Assembly: GCF_910594005.1 (NCBI RefSeq)
Contig: NC_057815.1
Location: 84,367,552 to 84,431,551 of the forward strand
Source: Cervus elaphus
Taxonomy: Eukaryota; Chordata; Mammalia; Artiodactyla; Cervidae
Direction of reading: 5' to 3'
Length of the DNA: 64,000 bases
A model generated the notes under the pieces. That model worked only from the letters and a program-made list of their open reading frames with translations. It was not told the origin of the DNA and made no database searches. Of this stretch, positions 10,531-22,490 are shown one piece after another (the stretch's first letter is position 1; the number at the start of each line of letters is the position of its first letter). A program made the position numbers and the translations under genes.

Positions 10531-11335
10531 ATACAGTGGTAGCTTCACTAAATCATATTCAGATTTAAGGCATAGATTTTGATGAGTCCATTTTGACCCC
10601 CATATTGACATTCTTTATAATTTTAATTGCATTTCTTCACTGTTCTGTATTTCTACGTTATCTATATTTTTCCTTTTTTAAATTTTTAAATGTTTTGGAC
10701 TACCTATAACTGCAAAAATTATAGCAACAGAAAACAATGTCTATGCATTATGTCTTAAATTATTTTTTTTCTGAAAATTCCCCTATATAACACTGTCTTA
10801 AATTGGGGGAATATTTAATTTTCAAGACATATTTTTGACACATTTATGTTTCTGGATAGTATATTCTTATGACCTTTAGCAAAAGTCTTCATGAAACCAC
10901 CTGTGTAAAAGAGAAGAAACTACTTTACCTTGCAGGTTTGTTGAAAGTATTTTTTCAGATAATGATTTCATGTAAAGCCCCTAACCTGATGATTCTCATC
11001 TATTATGCCATTACCACGCAGGCAATGTTGCCCTTCACTGTCAAGAACCATCCCTATAGTTAGGAAGGCAGTGACTGCCTGAGGACATGAAATTGAAAGA
11101 TAGATTTGCCGGAACCAGTTTTTTTGTTTGTTTTCTGTTTGTTTGTTTTTCCCATGTGCTTCTTAGGTTTTACATCTTTATATTATTTCTAAGATTTGGA
11201 ATCTGTGTGATGACTAGTATTAGAAATAGTAAACTTATGATTGAGTTTTTCCTTATCCTTTAAAATTTTATACTTGTTACCTGAGCTTTTCAATGGGTTT
11301 TTTACAATGGTCTTGATATTTACTATTCCTTGCAT
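10531..11335. other. unique AT-rich sequence
   Basis: No repeat family or exon recognised. A GTTTGTTTG run lies near 11123-11150. Confidence 0.45.
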
Positions 11336-11745
11336 ACCTTCGCATACTCTCCCCATGGAACCTTTGCACGGTTACCACTTCCTTTCCTTGGAATGTTCTT
11401 CTCAGAGAGCCAAATGGCTTGCTCCTTCATGACCTTGTGTTCTATTATCATGTCACTCTAACAATGAGAAAACTTAGCCAACTCCTCCATTTCTCAACCC
11501 AACACTTCTTTCTTCCCTTCCCTTCTCTTCTTTTTTTCTGCTGATCATTATAACAATCTGAAATATCACACACATTATCTATTTTTTGGGGGGCCTAATT
11601 TTCACCCATTCACATAACAGACAATAAGCTTCACGTAGATAAAGACTTGGTTCACTGTATGAGACTCGTTTAAATATTGTGTTCACAGTTTCTATGACAG
11701 TGCTAAAAACTTAAGAGGTTTTTTAATAATTTTTGAATGAATGAG
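11336..11745 (+). mobile_element. L2 LINE 3' end
   Basis: CCTTTGCACGGTTACCACTTCCTTTCCTTGGAATGTTCTTC is in L2 order and is followed by ACAATAAGCTTCACGTAGATAAAG and a TTTTTGAATGAATGAGAA end. Diverged. Confidence 0.6.
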
Positions 11746-12197
11746 AATATGGAATAAATGCTAGTTATGTACCAAGAATGAAAAACCAAATCTGTGACAA
11801 ATGCAGACACCATCACTGCTCTCAGAGAGACTTCAATATGTTCCACAATTAGACATTTGACAATTACAAACATGATGGATTTACAGGCATTGATCCAAAT
11901 ATGCTAAATGACACTATGACCTCTCTAATTGAGGCTACCTTCCCCTAGATGTCAAGACCTGAGGTTTTCACATGAAATAAAGGTAAAGGTAAAAGACGTG
12001 AGAGAAAGGTAGAGAAAATGTTATTATTATTTTTTTTTTTTCTTTCTCAGCATTGGTGGGAGAAAAAAGAACCAAACAATCTGGTTAAGGATGCAAGAGG
12101 TTATAGATCAATTCATTCATATGCAAGATGGGAGACTATTTAATGAACAGATGAGCCTGTCAATAAAGAAATATGACAATTAGATACCCACATTTCT
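11746..12197. other. unique sequence with T-run
   Basis: T-run at about 12029-12041 and no recognised repeat. The last 12 bases (ACCCACATTTCT, 12186-12197) are the left target copy of the following L1. Confidence 0.5.
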
Positions 12198-12550
12198 CTT
12201 GCAAATCAAAACTAAAATGAGATATCACTTCATACAGTCAGAAAGGCCATCATTAAAATGTCTACAAATAATTAATGCTAGAGAGTATGTGAAGAAAAAG
12301 GAACCCCCCCTACACTGTTCCTGGGAGTCTAGCTTAGTGCAGTCACTATGGAAAAGAGTATAGAGGTTCCTCTGAAAACTAAAAACAGAGTTATCATATG
12401 ATCCAGCAATCCAACTCCTGGGCACATATCAGGAAAAAATTCTAATTAAAAAAGATACATGCACCCCCACCTTCACAGCAGCACTCTTTACAATGGCCAA
12501 GACATGGAAGCAACCCAAATGTCCATCGAAAGATTAACGGATAAAGAGAT

Positions 12551-12862
12551 GCAGGGATTGGGAATACATGTAAATCCATGGCTGATTCATATCAATGTAT
12601 GACAAACCCACTGGAAAAAAAAATAATAATAATTAAAAAAAAAAAAAAAAAGAAGAAGACGCAGTAATATAACCTGGCACTGTCAATCAACTTGTCGATC
12701 CAATGATTCAGGTCACAAGGAGGGACTTCTAACCATTCTCAAAAACAACCCTATTCTCACTGCAGGGCTGCTTCTGGTTCCCAGACAACCTGCTCTCCTC
12801 TTTTCTGGGGAGTGCCCTTTCTGCTTTGTTTAATAAAACTCCTGATGCTTAAAACTGAAAAA
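12551..12862 (+). mobile_element. L1 3' end with extra 3' sequence (transduction candidate)
   Basis: 12551-12620 is a 5'-truncated L1 3' UTR (ATGGCTGATTCATATCAATG) and is followed by an A-rich stretch to about 12652. About 205 further bases (12653-12857) then end in AATAAA and a short A-run. Flanks GATAAAGAGAT (12540-12550) and GATAAGAT (12863-12870) look like one decayed target duplication around the whole unit. Read-through to a downstream poly(A) signal would explain this; two successive insertions are the alternative. Confidence 0.6.
12832..12837 (+). terminator. AATAAA poly(A) signal in transduced segment
   Basis: The hexamer lies about 21 bases before the A-run that begins near 12858, the normal distance for cleavage and polyadenylation. 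The upstream CTGCTTTGTT setting is LTR-like. Confidence 0.55.
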
Positions 12863-13324
12863 GATAAGATACACACACATGTACGATGGACTATTACTCA
12901 GCCATAAAAATGAATGAAATAATGCCATTTGCAGCAATAGAGATGGGCCTAGAGATTATCATACTAAGTGAAGTAAGTCAGATAAAGACATATATCACTG
13001 GATATAACTTATATCTGGAATGTAAAAATATTAGGCAAATGAACTTACTTACAAAGCTGAAATAGACTCACATACAGAAAACAAACTTATGGTTATAAAA
13101 ATGGACCATGGTGGGGAAGGCAGAAATAAATTAGAACTTCGGGATTGACATCTACACATTACTATGCACATACTAGATTAACAAGGACCTACTGTGGAGC
13201 ATGTGTTACTATAGTCAGTGTCTTATAATATAATGAAAAGAATCTGAAAAAGCTGAATCCCTTTGCTGTGAGTAACTTGAAATAACACAACATTGTAAAT
13301 TAACTTTAAAAAAAGAAACCCACA

Positions 13325-13470
13325 TTTCTTATAGGTGACCTCAGCAAGGTACTTAACTTTTCTTATATATCAATGTATTCACTGGCAAAATGAAGACAAA
13401 CATAGAACCTCCCCCCATCATGCTTCTAAAATGATAACATAAGAACATTTAAGTAATACATTTAGCACAG
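13325..13470 (+). mobile_element. MIR SINE remnant
   Basis: GGTGACCTCAGCAAGGTACTTAACTT followed by GGCAAAATGAAGACAA is the MIR core order. It begins beside the right target copy of the L1 upstream. Confidence 0.6.
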
Positions 13471-13654
13471 TTCTTAAGCACATGTGCACTATTAGTGTTA
13501 TCATTTAGTAAATTATTAATTTCATTTTTAGTTACCACCTGCTTCAAAAATGGATTTGAGGAAAATAAAAGAAAGGGCAAAATTAAAACTAGTGAAATTA
13601 AGATGAAAAATATGAGACAAGGGACAAAGGGTGATGAGGAAAATACTCCAGCTG
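13471..13654. other. unique spacer
   Basis: Nothing recognised; A-rich on the plus strand. Confidence 0.4.
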
Positions 13655-13930
13655 CCTGTCCTATATCCATTTTCTCTTCTGTCTTTCTAGTGGAATGTGG
13701 GGCAATATGCCTGGTCCATTTCCAGGATCTCTTCTAAGTAGACGTGGCTATTTAACTAAGTGCTAGCCAATGGAATGGAAGTGGAATTTTCCAGATGCAA
13801 CTTCTGGGAAGACACTTCTAAAACTGGGGACTGGCTCAGCTTAAATATGACTTTTACCTTTTAACCTACTACCTTCTTTCTGGAACACAGGCAAGTCAGT
13901 TGGAACTTTACCATCCATCTACTAACTATG

Positions 13931-14169
13931 TGTGCATGTGTGCTAAATTGCTTTAGTCGTTTCTGACTCTTTGTGACCCCATGGACTACAGCCCGCTGGG
14001 CTCATCTGTCCATTGGAATCTCCAGGCAAGAATACTGGAGAATACCAGTATCCAGAAGTTGCCATGCCATTCTCCAAGGGATCTTTCCAACCCAGAGATC
14101 AAGAGTGAGTCTCACTTCTCCTGCATTGGCATGTAGGCTTATTACCACTAGCGCCACCTGAGAAGCCCC
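13931..14169 (-). mobile_element. Bov-tA SINE, first of tandem pair
   Basis: Reverse-oriented copy: plus strand reads GACTCTTTGTGACCCCATGG, GGCAAGAATACTGGAG and ends in GCGCCACCTGAGAAGCCC. Flanks CTACTAACTATG (13919-13930) and CTGCTAACCATG (14170-14181) are target copies. Confidence 0.93.
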
Positions 14170-14181
14170 CTGCTAACCATG

Positions 14182-14392
14182 AAAAGTGAAAGTGCAAGTT
14201 GCTGAGTCATGTTTGACTCTTTGCCACCCATGGACTGTAGCCTGCCAGACTACTCTATCCATGGAATTATCCAGGCAAGAATACTGGAGTGGGTTGCCAG
14301 TCCCTTCTCCAGGGGATTCCCCAAGCCAGGGATTTAACCCAGGTCTCCCACATTGTAGGCAGATTCTTTATCAGCTGAGCTACCAGGGAAAC
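14182..14392 (-). mobile_element. Bov-tA SINE, second of tandem pair
   Basis: Second reverse-oriented copy (GACTCTTTGCCACCCATGG, AATACTGGAGTGGGTTGCC, GCTGAGCTACCAGGGAAAC). Flanks are CTGCTAACCATG (14170-14181) and CTACTAACCATG (14393-14404), so three copies of one target surround two SINEs. Confidence 0.94.
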
Positions 14393-14600
14393 CTACTAAC
14401 CATGGGGTGACCTCAAATATAGAAACCCTGAACTAAGAATATCATAGAAGATAGAAAGACGCTGAGTCTCTTATCAAGAAACTATGTAACCTTAAACTGC
14501 CTCCCCCTGATTCCTCTTTAAGGGGAGTTTGGCAGCTTTTTGTTTAACCACTTTTTGAATCTCTGCTTGTCACACCCAAACAGAATTTTAACTAACAGAA

Positions 14601-15163
14601 GTGAGATGACTATTCCAAATAATGAGAAAAAAATGAGAAAAAAATCTAAGACAGTCTCTTGTACTTACACATAACTAAGCTGTTAACTAACATGTTAACA
14701 TGTTAACTACCATGGGGACTGGAGGGAGACAGTGAAAAAGGATCCATGAAAATTACAAAGTTCTTAAGCACTAATACAAAAATAAAGTCCAAACCTAGGT
14801 ATTGCTAAATTTATTCCATTCATTAGAATTAAAAAAAAACCCATTTCATATATTTTTATGTGGAACATAAATATTTATTGGTATATCTGTTTTGTGAAGC
14901 TATAAATCGACTCTCATATGTTTCTTAAAGTGAACTTTGACAAAAAATGTTAAATGTTATAGTCGGATGGTGAAAACATTTCTATGGAACAGGCAAGCAC
15001 ACATTGTTTTCTAAATGGATGACCTGATTTAGAAATAGAAATTAGAGAATGTAGAAGAAAGACTACTTGGTATAAATCTTACATTCTTCCAAAGTGAATC
15101 ATGAAGCTAAGTAGCAATAATTTTGATATTAACAATTTTGTAAAGTACCTGAAACACAAGCAA
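14601..15163. other. unique AT-rich sequence
   Basis: No repeat family recognised. A GTTAACTAACATGTTAAC cluster occurs near 14680-14710. Confidence 0.45.
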
Positions 15164-15313
15164 AACCATTGAAGGCAGGAGAAGGGGGTGACAGAGGATG
15201 AGATGGTACTGACTAAATGCACCTGGACAGTGGAGGACAGGTGAGCCCGGCGTGCTGCACTCCCTGGGGTCACAGAGTCGGGCACGACATAGCAACTGAA
15301 CAATAACAACAAC
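15164..15313 (+). mobile_element. BovB 3' tail fragment (ART2/Bov-A related)
   Basis: GAAGGCAGGAGAAGGGGGTGACAGAGGATGAG, then GGCGTGCTGCACTCCCTGGGGT and GAGTCGGGCACGACATAGC, ending in an AATAACAACAACAA tail. The stretch between is shorter than in other BovB ends, implying an internal deletion. Confidence 0.8.
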
Positions 15314-18300
15314 AAATGTTTTAAGACTTAAATGCAAGTCACAGAGATCAGTACCCGAGAGCATGGAGGAGGCCGGTGTGTACACTTTCCAGAGTAAGAA
15401 CCACCCTGTGCTCATCTTGACCAAAAAATAATTTTTATTAGGCTCATGTATACCAACTTATTAATAATTATCTATTATTGTTAGCTTGGGGAAGTACTGG
15501 AGAATCAGTGCTCAGGTATGGAACACTAAGATAAGAAACAGGCGAATCCAACTGTGCATCCAAATAGATGTTCTACTAGTTAAGAAAGGGAGATTTTTTT
15601 GCAAGGAAAAGGTGTTCTTACTTAAATATGGAAAGCAAGGGAATTCAGAATAGAAAAGCTGACAGAGACAGGGCAGCCTCAGTTTACACGTCAGCTATGA
15701 TATCTGCCTTATAAGTCTATTTACTTGGTAACTTAATGACATCCCTTAAACTAGTTACTGTAGCAACGGCCACATCAGGCCCCAAGACACAGCACATCTT
15801 CTAGCCAGAAACAGACGTACCGTCAATGTCTCCGAGGAGCCTTACCGTTTTGAGGAATGTTGGCGGTGTGAAGGAAAGGTGTGAGCCCTGATTCACTGTG
15901 ATTTTTAAAACTTTCTACATTCTCCTGGGGTGTCAACACTGCCTTCAGTAATGTTTTCTCTCCTATTTATCACTTCACCGTCTTTTTAAAAAAAGTTAAT
16001 TACCTAAATATTAACTTTCTGCTAATGCTGCTAGAAACCTTCCCACAGATCAAACCCAACCTACCTTAACAATCCGGTTTTCAAAAAAAAAAAAAAAAAT
16101 TACCTCAAGAAATCCAGCGTTTAAAGTATTTTACATGGTATGACACAGGTCACGGTGTCAATCATTGTGATGCTTTGTTAAAATTGTAAATGTTTTGGTC
16201 CCAATTCAGACCAATTAATTTAGCATATTTGGGGTGAGATCTAGAAACTTGTATTTTGGGAAATTTAAAGTAGGGGTGTGTTTTTTATAAGACTTTGATT
16301 TCCTTACCTCTGTTATTTTGTTATGCTTTTCCTCACTTTAAATATCCCCGTCTTAATTCCAAGTACATAAATAGGACCAGCAAGTAATGTCTTAGCTCAA
16401 CTGTCAGTTTCTCAAAAGATAATTGTCCATTTCTCACCAACAAATTACAAACACTGCTATTTTACTACTTCTCTAATTTTCCAAATTCCTACTTTATGTT
16501 AAAAAGTATGTCAGACATTAATATATACGTTAGGGATCTTCTCTCCCCCTGCATTCCCACTGGATTTCGTATGGCCTTTTATTCTACTAATAATTTGCTA
16601 TAATACTGAGATTATGATGCTTCTTCAACTGCTTAGGCTTCTCTAAGGACAGAGATGAGGTCTATGCAATGCTTCTATCCAAGTGTCAGAAATATATAGT
16701 TGTCAATAAGTATATTTCATTACCATTAAAATTGTGTCCATATGAAACAACTAATCTTTTAAGTTAATAAAGGGCAGATAGTCATTTTTTTAAAAAATCA
16801 AAACTTAGACTATAAACATTTACATTATTTCAAAAGTGTGTCCTTGAAATCAGTCTTGTGTTGGCACAAATGAAAAAGAAAATAGACCACTTTAGGTTTT
16901 TGTATATCATGAGATTTGCAGGCTATTAGGCTAAATTAGCCCTGGTTGCTGAAAGGATGTCTTAGGTGACTGCAACTATCCCCAAGCATTACCATGTCTA
17001 ATTCCTGATTCCATGCTTTGGGAGAAATAGAAAGAAATCAGAGAAGTCCAGACAGCCCCCATCACAGTGATAAAATGCTTTGATACCCCAGACTGTGAGA
17101 AAGATCAATCCAGTTAGAAACATATAGCCTGGAAAACCACAGATTCCTGAGAAGGAGGAAATATTTAAGGAGAGCAACACAGAGAAAGAGGCTATTATTC
17201 TTAATTGCATAACGGAATGCTGATTTTGAAAGCACCCTGGCTTTATATATGTGAGAATTTGCAGTGAATAAGACTATCCTCTCACTTCTGGGGAAAACTA
17301 GAATTAGTAGCCAAAAAAGAATTTCTTAAATGATGCTAGTGGGTAGCATGAAGGATGTCGCTGAGTGATTGGGATGTTTAGCATCCTGCTTTTCTTGGAA
17401 ACAGTATAAGAAAATTGCAATATGCATGGAGTAATTATCGCAGGAAAGCCCTTGCATTAAACTGGGGGAGGGTGGGTACCAAAAAATGTTTAAATCTTTA
17501 AGAAACCACAGTAAAACATGGAACTTCATTCTCTTTAGGTTGGAAACAGTCTCAAAAATGGATGCATTGAGATCCACTGTCTGTCCCATAACCCCTGGTA
17601 GGGACGCTAAGGGGGCCAGTATGTTGCCTAGAGAACCAAGGATTAAGTCATGAGAACTGGGTCTTTTCCCAGGGCATGTAAGGACTTTATTTTTCAATAT
17701 ATGGTAAGGTACCTTCATATAATTCACTTTTCTAAGCTACTAAATTGGTCTAATGATTATCCCAGTATCTTATGTTGATCGTGTTGAATGATGTTTCTTT
17801 AAAATGAGAAAGTACATGGGGGAATCCATTTTTTCCCCCAAATAAAGCATCACTTCAATGCCTATTTAATGAGAGTAGATTTCTGCAGCTACCCAGGATA
17901 AACAGACACTTCTCTAAAATCCACCATTTCCGGGAGCTCAAATCTTCCAAGAGGTGTTCTCCAGAATGACTGATTCATTCTTTAGAAGCAGTGACACTTT
18001 CCATAAAGGGCTGATCTTGAAAATGCCCATGCATCATGCTGAATTTGGACAAGAGGGATAAAGAAAGATTGAGTCTAGGTATGTGGCCAGGTCAAAAGTA
18101 GGTGTATATGACAGAGTGGGGAAGTAAGAGAGGTAAAATATACGGGGAAAACTGACAGGTCAGCGGGGAGTCAGGAATCTGAGGACAAGAAACAATGGAA
18201 GGCTCAGAGAGTATGAGGGATAGGATATAAAAACTGGATAGGTCTGGGGAAGTCAAACATATTGCCAACTCCCTGCTTTCTTGCTCTAGAGGATGATCAC

Positions 18301-18367
18301 GATAATAGAAGTGATGGTTGATTAGACTTTGCAGGGAAGCTTTATAGGCACCACTTTTCTTGGGCAG
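15314..18367. other. long repeat-poor stretch
   Basis: About 3 kb with no young repeat. It holds a MER5A-like remnant (16155-16262) and an A-run at 16083-16100. The 133-codon minus-strand frame at 17326-17727 matches nothing I know and is treated as chance. Confidence 0.5.
16155..16262 (+). mobile_element. MER5A-like hAT remnant
   Basis: GTGATGCTTTGTTAAAATTGTAAATG, then CCAATTCAGACCAATTAA and GAAACTTGTATTTT follow the MER5A middle in order. Very diverged. Confidence 0.4.
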
Positions 18368-18575
18368 AGGGCTTCCTAAGTGGCTCAGTGATAAAGAATC
18401 CACCCATCAAGCAGGAGATGTGGGTTTGATCCTTGGTTGGCAAGACCCCTTGGAGAAGAAAATAGCAACCCACTCCAGTATTTTTGGCTGGAGAATTTCA
18501 TGGACAGAAGAGCCTGACAGGCTACAGTCTGTGGAGCCCCAAAAGAGTCGGACACAACTTCGTGACGAAACAATG
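18368..18575 (+). mobile_element. Bov-tA type SINE
   Basis: GGGCTTCCTAAGTGGCTCAG, GGTTTGATCCTTGG, CAACCCACTCCAGTATTTTTGG, AGAGTCGGACACAACTTCG. Full-length and moderately diverged. Confidence 0.93.
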
Positions 18576-20319
18576 CCAAATAGTCTTGTTTGCTATCACG
18601 TTCTTTGGGCAGGACTCAGATGTGTTCCATCTCAGCTTTGTTCCTCTCTCTCTGCTCCTTTGACCTGATCTGTAGAAAGGATCTTTCCACCGGTAGAAAT
18701 GGCCCCTGATTTTCTGTCCATACTCAGTGTGGTCACCGTCAGAGAAAGAGAGAATGAACCTCTTCACTTACTGAAGGAATTCCCCCAACAGTCCAGATTA
18801 AAGTCCCTCACAAACTGCTGTTTTGGCTCTGCTGCATCAATGCCCACCTTTGGTTAATAAGGAGAGAGGTGTTTCAGTGCATCTCAACTTTATCATTTTT
18901 CTTTGGCCAGCTCTCTCATGAATTGTCTAGTCTGAAAGTGTAATCATTTCTCCTTTCCAGAATCATTCCAGGGAGAAGTCTTTCTGATTTAACTCTCTAA
19001 GATGGAGTATTTTGCTTTCTTCAAGCCATCCCATTTAAGAGTATGACACTTTCAGGTTGATACAGTACCAGAATAAAAATAAGGACACCACTTTGATTTT
19101 TTACTTTTGATTTTTCTTTTTCCTTAGCCATACCTATAACTTCAGCTATTGAATTATTATCTCCAGGGTACAATCACTTTTTTAGGCTGAGTCTAAATCT
19201 TTCAAGCACTTCCTCTCACATTCTAGGTTTTTTTTTTTTTCCTCTGTATGTACTTTCCACTTCCCTTTGCAGTTTTTCATGAGACAATCACACCCAGTTA
19301 TTCTACAGGCATGCACTGGGTCATGAGCCATCTGTAGAGGGAAGCTGAAGGAATGTGGGATACGCAGCGCCTACCTATAAAATGCAGAAAAACCTGAAGG
19401 GTCAGATGCCTCATGTATTAAGCCCTCAGTACCTTGTATATTTATTAATACTCGTCAAGTATATCACTAAGAAGCAAGTAAAATAATAGAAATTATCAAT
19501 TAATAAGCAACACAGAAGTAATTTTTTGATCATGTATAAGGTGTTAATGCTCTATCTATCTTTGTACCATCTTTCTCTTTATTACCTTATCCTTGAGCTT
19601 AAAAATCACCTTGGGAACTAAGTATGTACCACTATTCCTGCTTTATAGGTGATGTATTTGGGATAAACTGCTATTAACGTAGCATTCCAATTTCAATTAT
19701 GGTAACAAGCTATACCTAGTATAGCATACACTACTATGTAGATATTAATATATATTTGATCAATTCATGGTATGAGTAATGCTTTTTTTTCATTATATAC
19801 ATAGCTAACTATCTTGGTTTTTCTTATACATAATACTCTAGATGAGTTTAACAATGGGTCTTGTGAAGGAACAAAATAAACCTGTCCCTTGTTTCAGAAA
19901 ATAAAAGCATATTCTGTCAAAAATTATGGCTCTGCGCTGGCCTCAAAAGTACCTATTCTCAACCAACAACATTGATGTCAAATCCCTTTGATACTCTGCT
20001 TAACTGTGCTTCTTGAATATTTCTTAAACTCATGTAAAATTATCCTTTAGCTCATGACTCGGTGATCCTTTAATATCCTGATACACAGGTACTTTCAAAG
20101 CCACTCACCATAAAAGGAGAAAAACAAAAACATCTCTCTTTAGATTTAATCATTTGACTCCTTTTAACAGTTTCCACGTGCAATATCTTGCTTAAGCTAA
20201 AAGAGAAACTGTCAGAACAGAAACATATTTCAGTAAATATTTTCATCTCTTGGGTTATTTTATTTTTCAAGTTAAAGGGTAAAATCACAGGTGTAATTGC
20301 CATCTGTGGCAGATAATCT
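18576..20319. other. repeat-poor stretch
   Basis: No young repeat and no exon recognised. T-run at about 19227-19240. A faint MIR-like run may lie near 19590-19680 but is not called. Confidence 0.45.
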
Positions 20320-20705
20320 CACTGTGTATTAATATCCTTTCCTTCCTTAAGACCAAAAGACTCATTTTCAGCTAGGCCCATTGGTGCCTGAGTACGAAAA
20401 TAACAGTCCTCTCTCTCTCTTCCTCACTGCTACGTGTGACCATACGGCAAAGATATCACACGCATTCGACTCCCTTAAACCAACCCTGAAGGTCAGTGGG
20501 GACCTGTCTTTCTTAACTGTTTTTTACATTATGCTTCCTGGACGTGGATGTAATGGCTGGAATTCTAGCAACCATCTTGGGCCACAAGGATCAGAAGCAC
20601 AGCCTAGAGATGATGGCTCAAGGTACCAGAGAAAGACAGAACTTCTGAAAGAACTGGGAGAGTTGCTTTATCAGCACAGGACTGCTGATATTTGGATTTA
20701 AATTT
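20320..20705 (+). mobile_element. MLT1-type LTR remnant
   Basis: ATGCTTCCTGGACGTGGATGTAATGGCTGGAATTCTAGC, then AACCATCTTGGGCCACAAGGAT and GGACTGCTGATATTTGGATT, follow the MLT1 order. The 106-codon open frame across it is a by-product, not a gene. Confidence 0.6.
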
Positions 20706-20714
20706 TGATGATTA

Positions 20715-20850
20715 ATGTATATGTCATAACAACCCTGCAAGGTAAGCATGAATATCTCTATTTTAGAGAAAAGGATACAAAGTTTCAGGGATTCCAAGTG
20801 ATTGACAGAAGGACACAATAAAATCCAAGGTTTAGAATCACATTTCCTAG
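20715..20850 (+). mobile_element. MIR SINE remnant
   Basis: ATAACAACCCTGCAAGGTAAG, TCTCTATTTTAGAGAAAAGG and GATTCCAAGTGATTGACAG follow the MIR 3' half in order. Confidence 0.55.
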
Positions 20851-21756
20851 GATAGCTCCAGATTGTTTTCTATTGAATAATGGTTCCTATCAATTTGCCT
20901 ATTTACCAACCTAGAGGGGACTCTACTTAATGAGACACACTCAGTTTATAGTCAGGTTATGAAAGAAGAATAGATAATTCCATCAACAGGGCAAATTAGA
21001 TGATTCTAAAGATTTAGTGTACTTCATTTCATGTCAGCATGTTACTTTTAAGAAACCCTTCTATTATATTATTTTTAAAAAAGGAGAATAATTTTTAAAA
21101 AGAACACTTTTAAAATATCAAGCATTTAACATTCTTAACTACCTGGGAACTTGTAAACCTGGGCATAAATAGACATGCACTCTCTTTTACACCAGGAGAA
21201 AGAGAGTCCCATTTATTGGTTATGGGTTTTAGAAAACTAAAAGTTTAACCAGTAACAGCTGCTTCAGAAAAATGAAACAAAGAGTAGATTGCAACCAGCT
21301 GAGGCTGTCATATGTACTGATGTTGAAATAACAGTGAAGGTTTTGAATGCAGTTATGAAACCAAAGAGCAATGATAAAAAATAAAGATAGCAATTTTACC
21401 AAGAACAAGAAAACATCAAAAGAGACAGTCTTACACTGTTTGAATTACAAATGTTTCTTCTGGTTTGGATTTGGGGATTTTTTTTTTTTGGTGAAATTCT
21501 TAGATAATTGCCTTAAGACAATTGCCTTTCTTGCTTTTGCTTCCAAGGCTTTAACTGTCCTATTTCTTATCCTTTTTGGCCTTCCAACTTTTGTTAGAAA
21601 ATAGAAGATAGTGGGACATCTCAATTTCATCAACAGTAATATTTAGCATTTATTAAATATCTATGACATTTAGGAAGTTTGCCTACATCATCTCCTTAAT
21701 TTTTTAATTTTTTTAAATATAAACTTTCTCCACTTTGCATTCCTGCCATAAAATGA
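20851..21756. other. mostly unique, AT-rich
   Basis: No young repeat. 21636-21700 (TTTAGCATTTATTAAATATC) may be a MIR or L2 fragment interrupted by the next SINE. T-run at 21480-21489. Confidence 0.4.
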
Positions 21757-21876
21757 TTTTTTATTTAATTTTTGGCCACACAGCATGTGGGATCTTAGTT
21801 CTCTGACCAGGGATGGAACCTGCACGCCTGTGCAGTAGAAGCATAGAATCTTAGCCACTGGACTGTCAGGGAAGAA
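21757..21876 (-). mobile_element. CHR-type SINE, truncated
   Basis: The plus strand reads TTTGGCCACACAGCATGTGG, TTCTCTGACCAGGGATGGAA, CTTAGCCACTGGACTGTCAG, the reverse of a CHR SINE head. Confidence 0.75.
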
Positions 21877-22151
21877 CCTGTATCATCCCCTTTAGTTTTC
21901 ATGGTCCCCTACAAGAATCAAGTTGAGGCTAAAGGAATAGAAACCACAATCACACCATTTGGTATAAAACCTAATCTCTGCCTCCTACTACTTCTGACAT
22001 TTTTTTCACAGGTTATTTAGCCTTCCTATGCTTCTGTTTTCCTACCCAAAAATTGGAGATAAAATTAATATCTACTTACCTAAGTTGTTGGTGATTAGGG
22101 TACCTAATAAATAGAAAGAATTTAGACTAACATCTAACTAGAGTCTAATAA

Positions 22152-22358
22152 GGACTTCCCAGGTAGCTCAGTGGTAAAGAATTCACCTGCCAAGCAGGAG
22201 ATGTGGTTTGATCCTTGGGTCATGAAGACCGCCTGGAGAAGGAAATAGCAACCCACACAAATATTCTTGCCTGGAGAATCCCATGGACAGAGGAGCCTGA
22301 TGGGTCACAGTCCATGGGGACACAAAAGAGTCAGACATGACTTGGTGACCAAACGACA
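22152..22358 (+). mobile_element. Bov-tA type SINE
   Basis: GGACTTCCCAGGTAGCTCAG, GTGGTTTGATCCTTGG, ATATTCTTGCCTGGAGAATC, AGAGTCAGACATGACTTGG. Full-length. Confidence 0.94.
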
Positions 22359-22384
22359 TTGTTGTATGTGTTTGGTATCGCTGT

Positions 22385-22490
22385 TATTCTGGCTTTTGCA
22401 TTGTCTTGATCTCTATTTTACTGAGAAGAAAACTGAGGCTCAGAGAGCTTACCCAAGTGGTGCAGTGATAATTCAACCCTGGGGCTGCTA
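22385..22490 (+). mobile_element. MIR SINE remnant
   Basis: TATTTTACTGAGAAGAAAACTGAGGCTCAGAGAGCTTACCC is the MIR core, and one of the better matches in the window. Confidence 0.7.

Larger units (their letters stand above)
12198..13317 (+). mobile_element. older L1 3' end, split by an inner insertion
   Basis: From GCAAATCAAAACTAAAATGAG to a short A-run at 13307-13317 the sequence follows the ORF2 C-terminus and 3' UTR in sense. ACCCACATTTCT occurs at both edges (12186-12197, 13318-13329), which supports a target duplication. An inner insertion occupies 12551-12862; L1 resumes at GTACGATGGACTATTACTCAGCC. The ORF2 frame is broken throughout. Confidence 0.85.
13655..14600 (+). mobile_element. 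MLT1-type LTR split by two SINEs
   Basis: LTR-like sequence covers about 13655-13930 (GCTAGCCAATGGAATGGAAG, ACTTCTGGGAAGACACTTC) and resumes at about 14405-14600 (GGTGACCTCAAATATAG, CTTTTTGTTTAACCAC). The break falls in the CCATCT..ACCATG part of the LTR, where the two SINEs landed. Confidence 0.6.

Noticed and set aside
17326..17727. Minus-strand open frame of 133 codons in repeat-poor DNA
   Set aside because: No recognisable domain, no splice or promoter context, and such lengths occur by chance at this scale.
20381..20701. Plus-strand open frame of 106 codons
   Set aside because: Lies within an MLT1-type LTR remnant.
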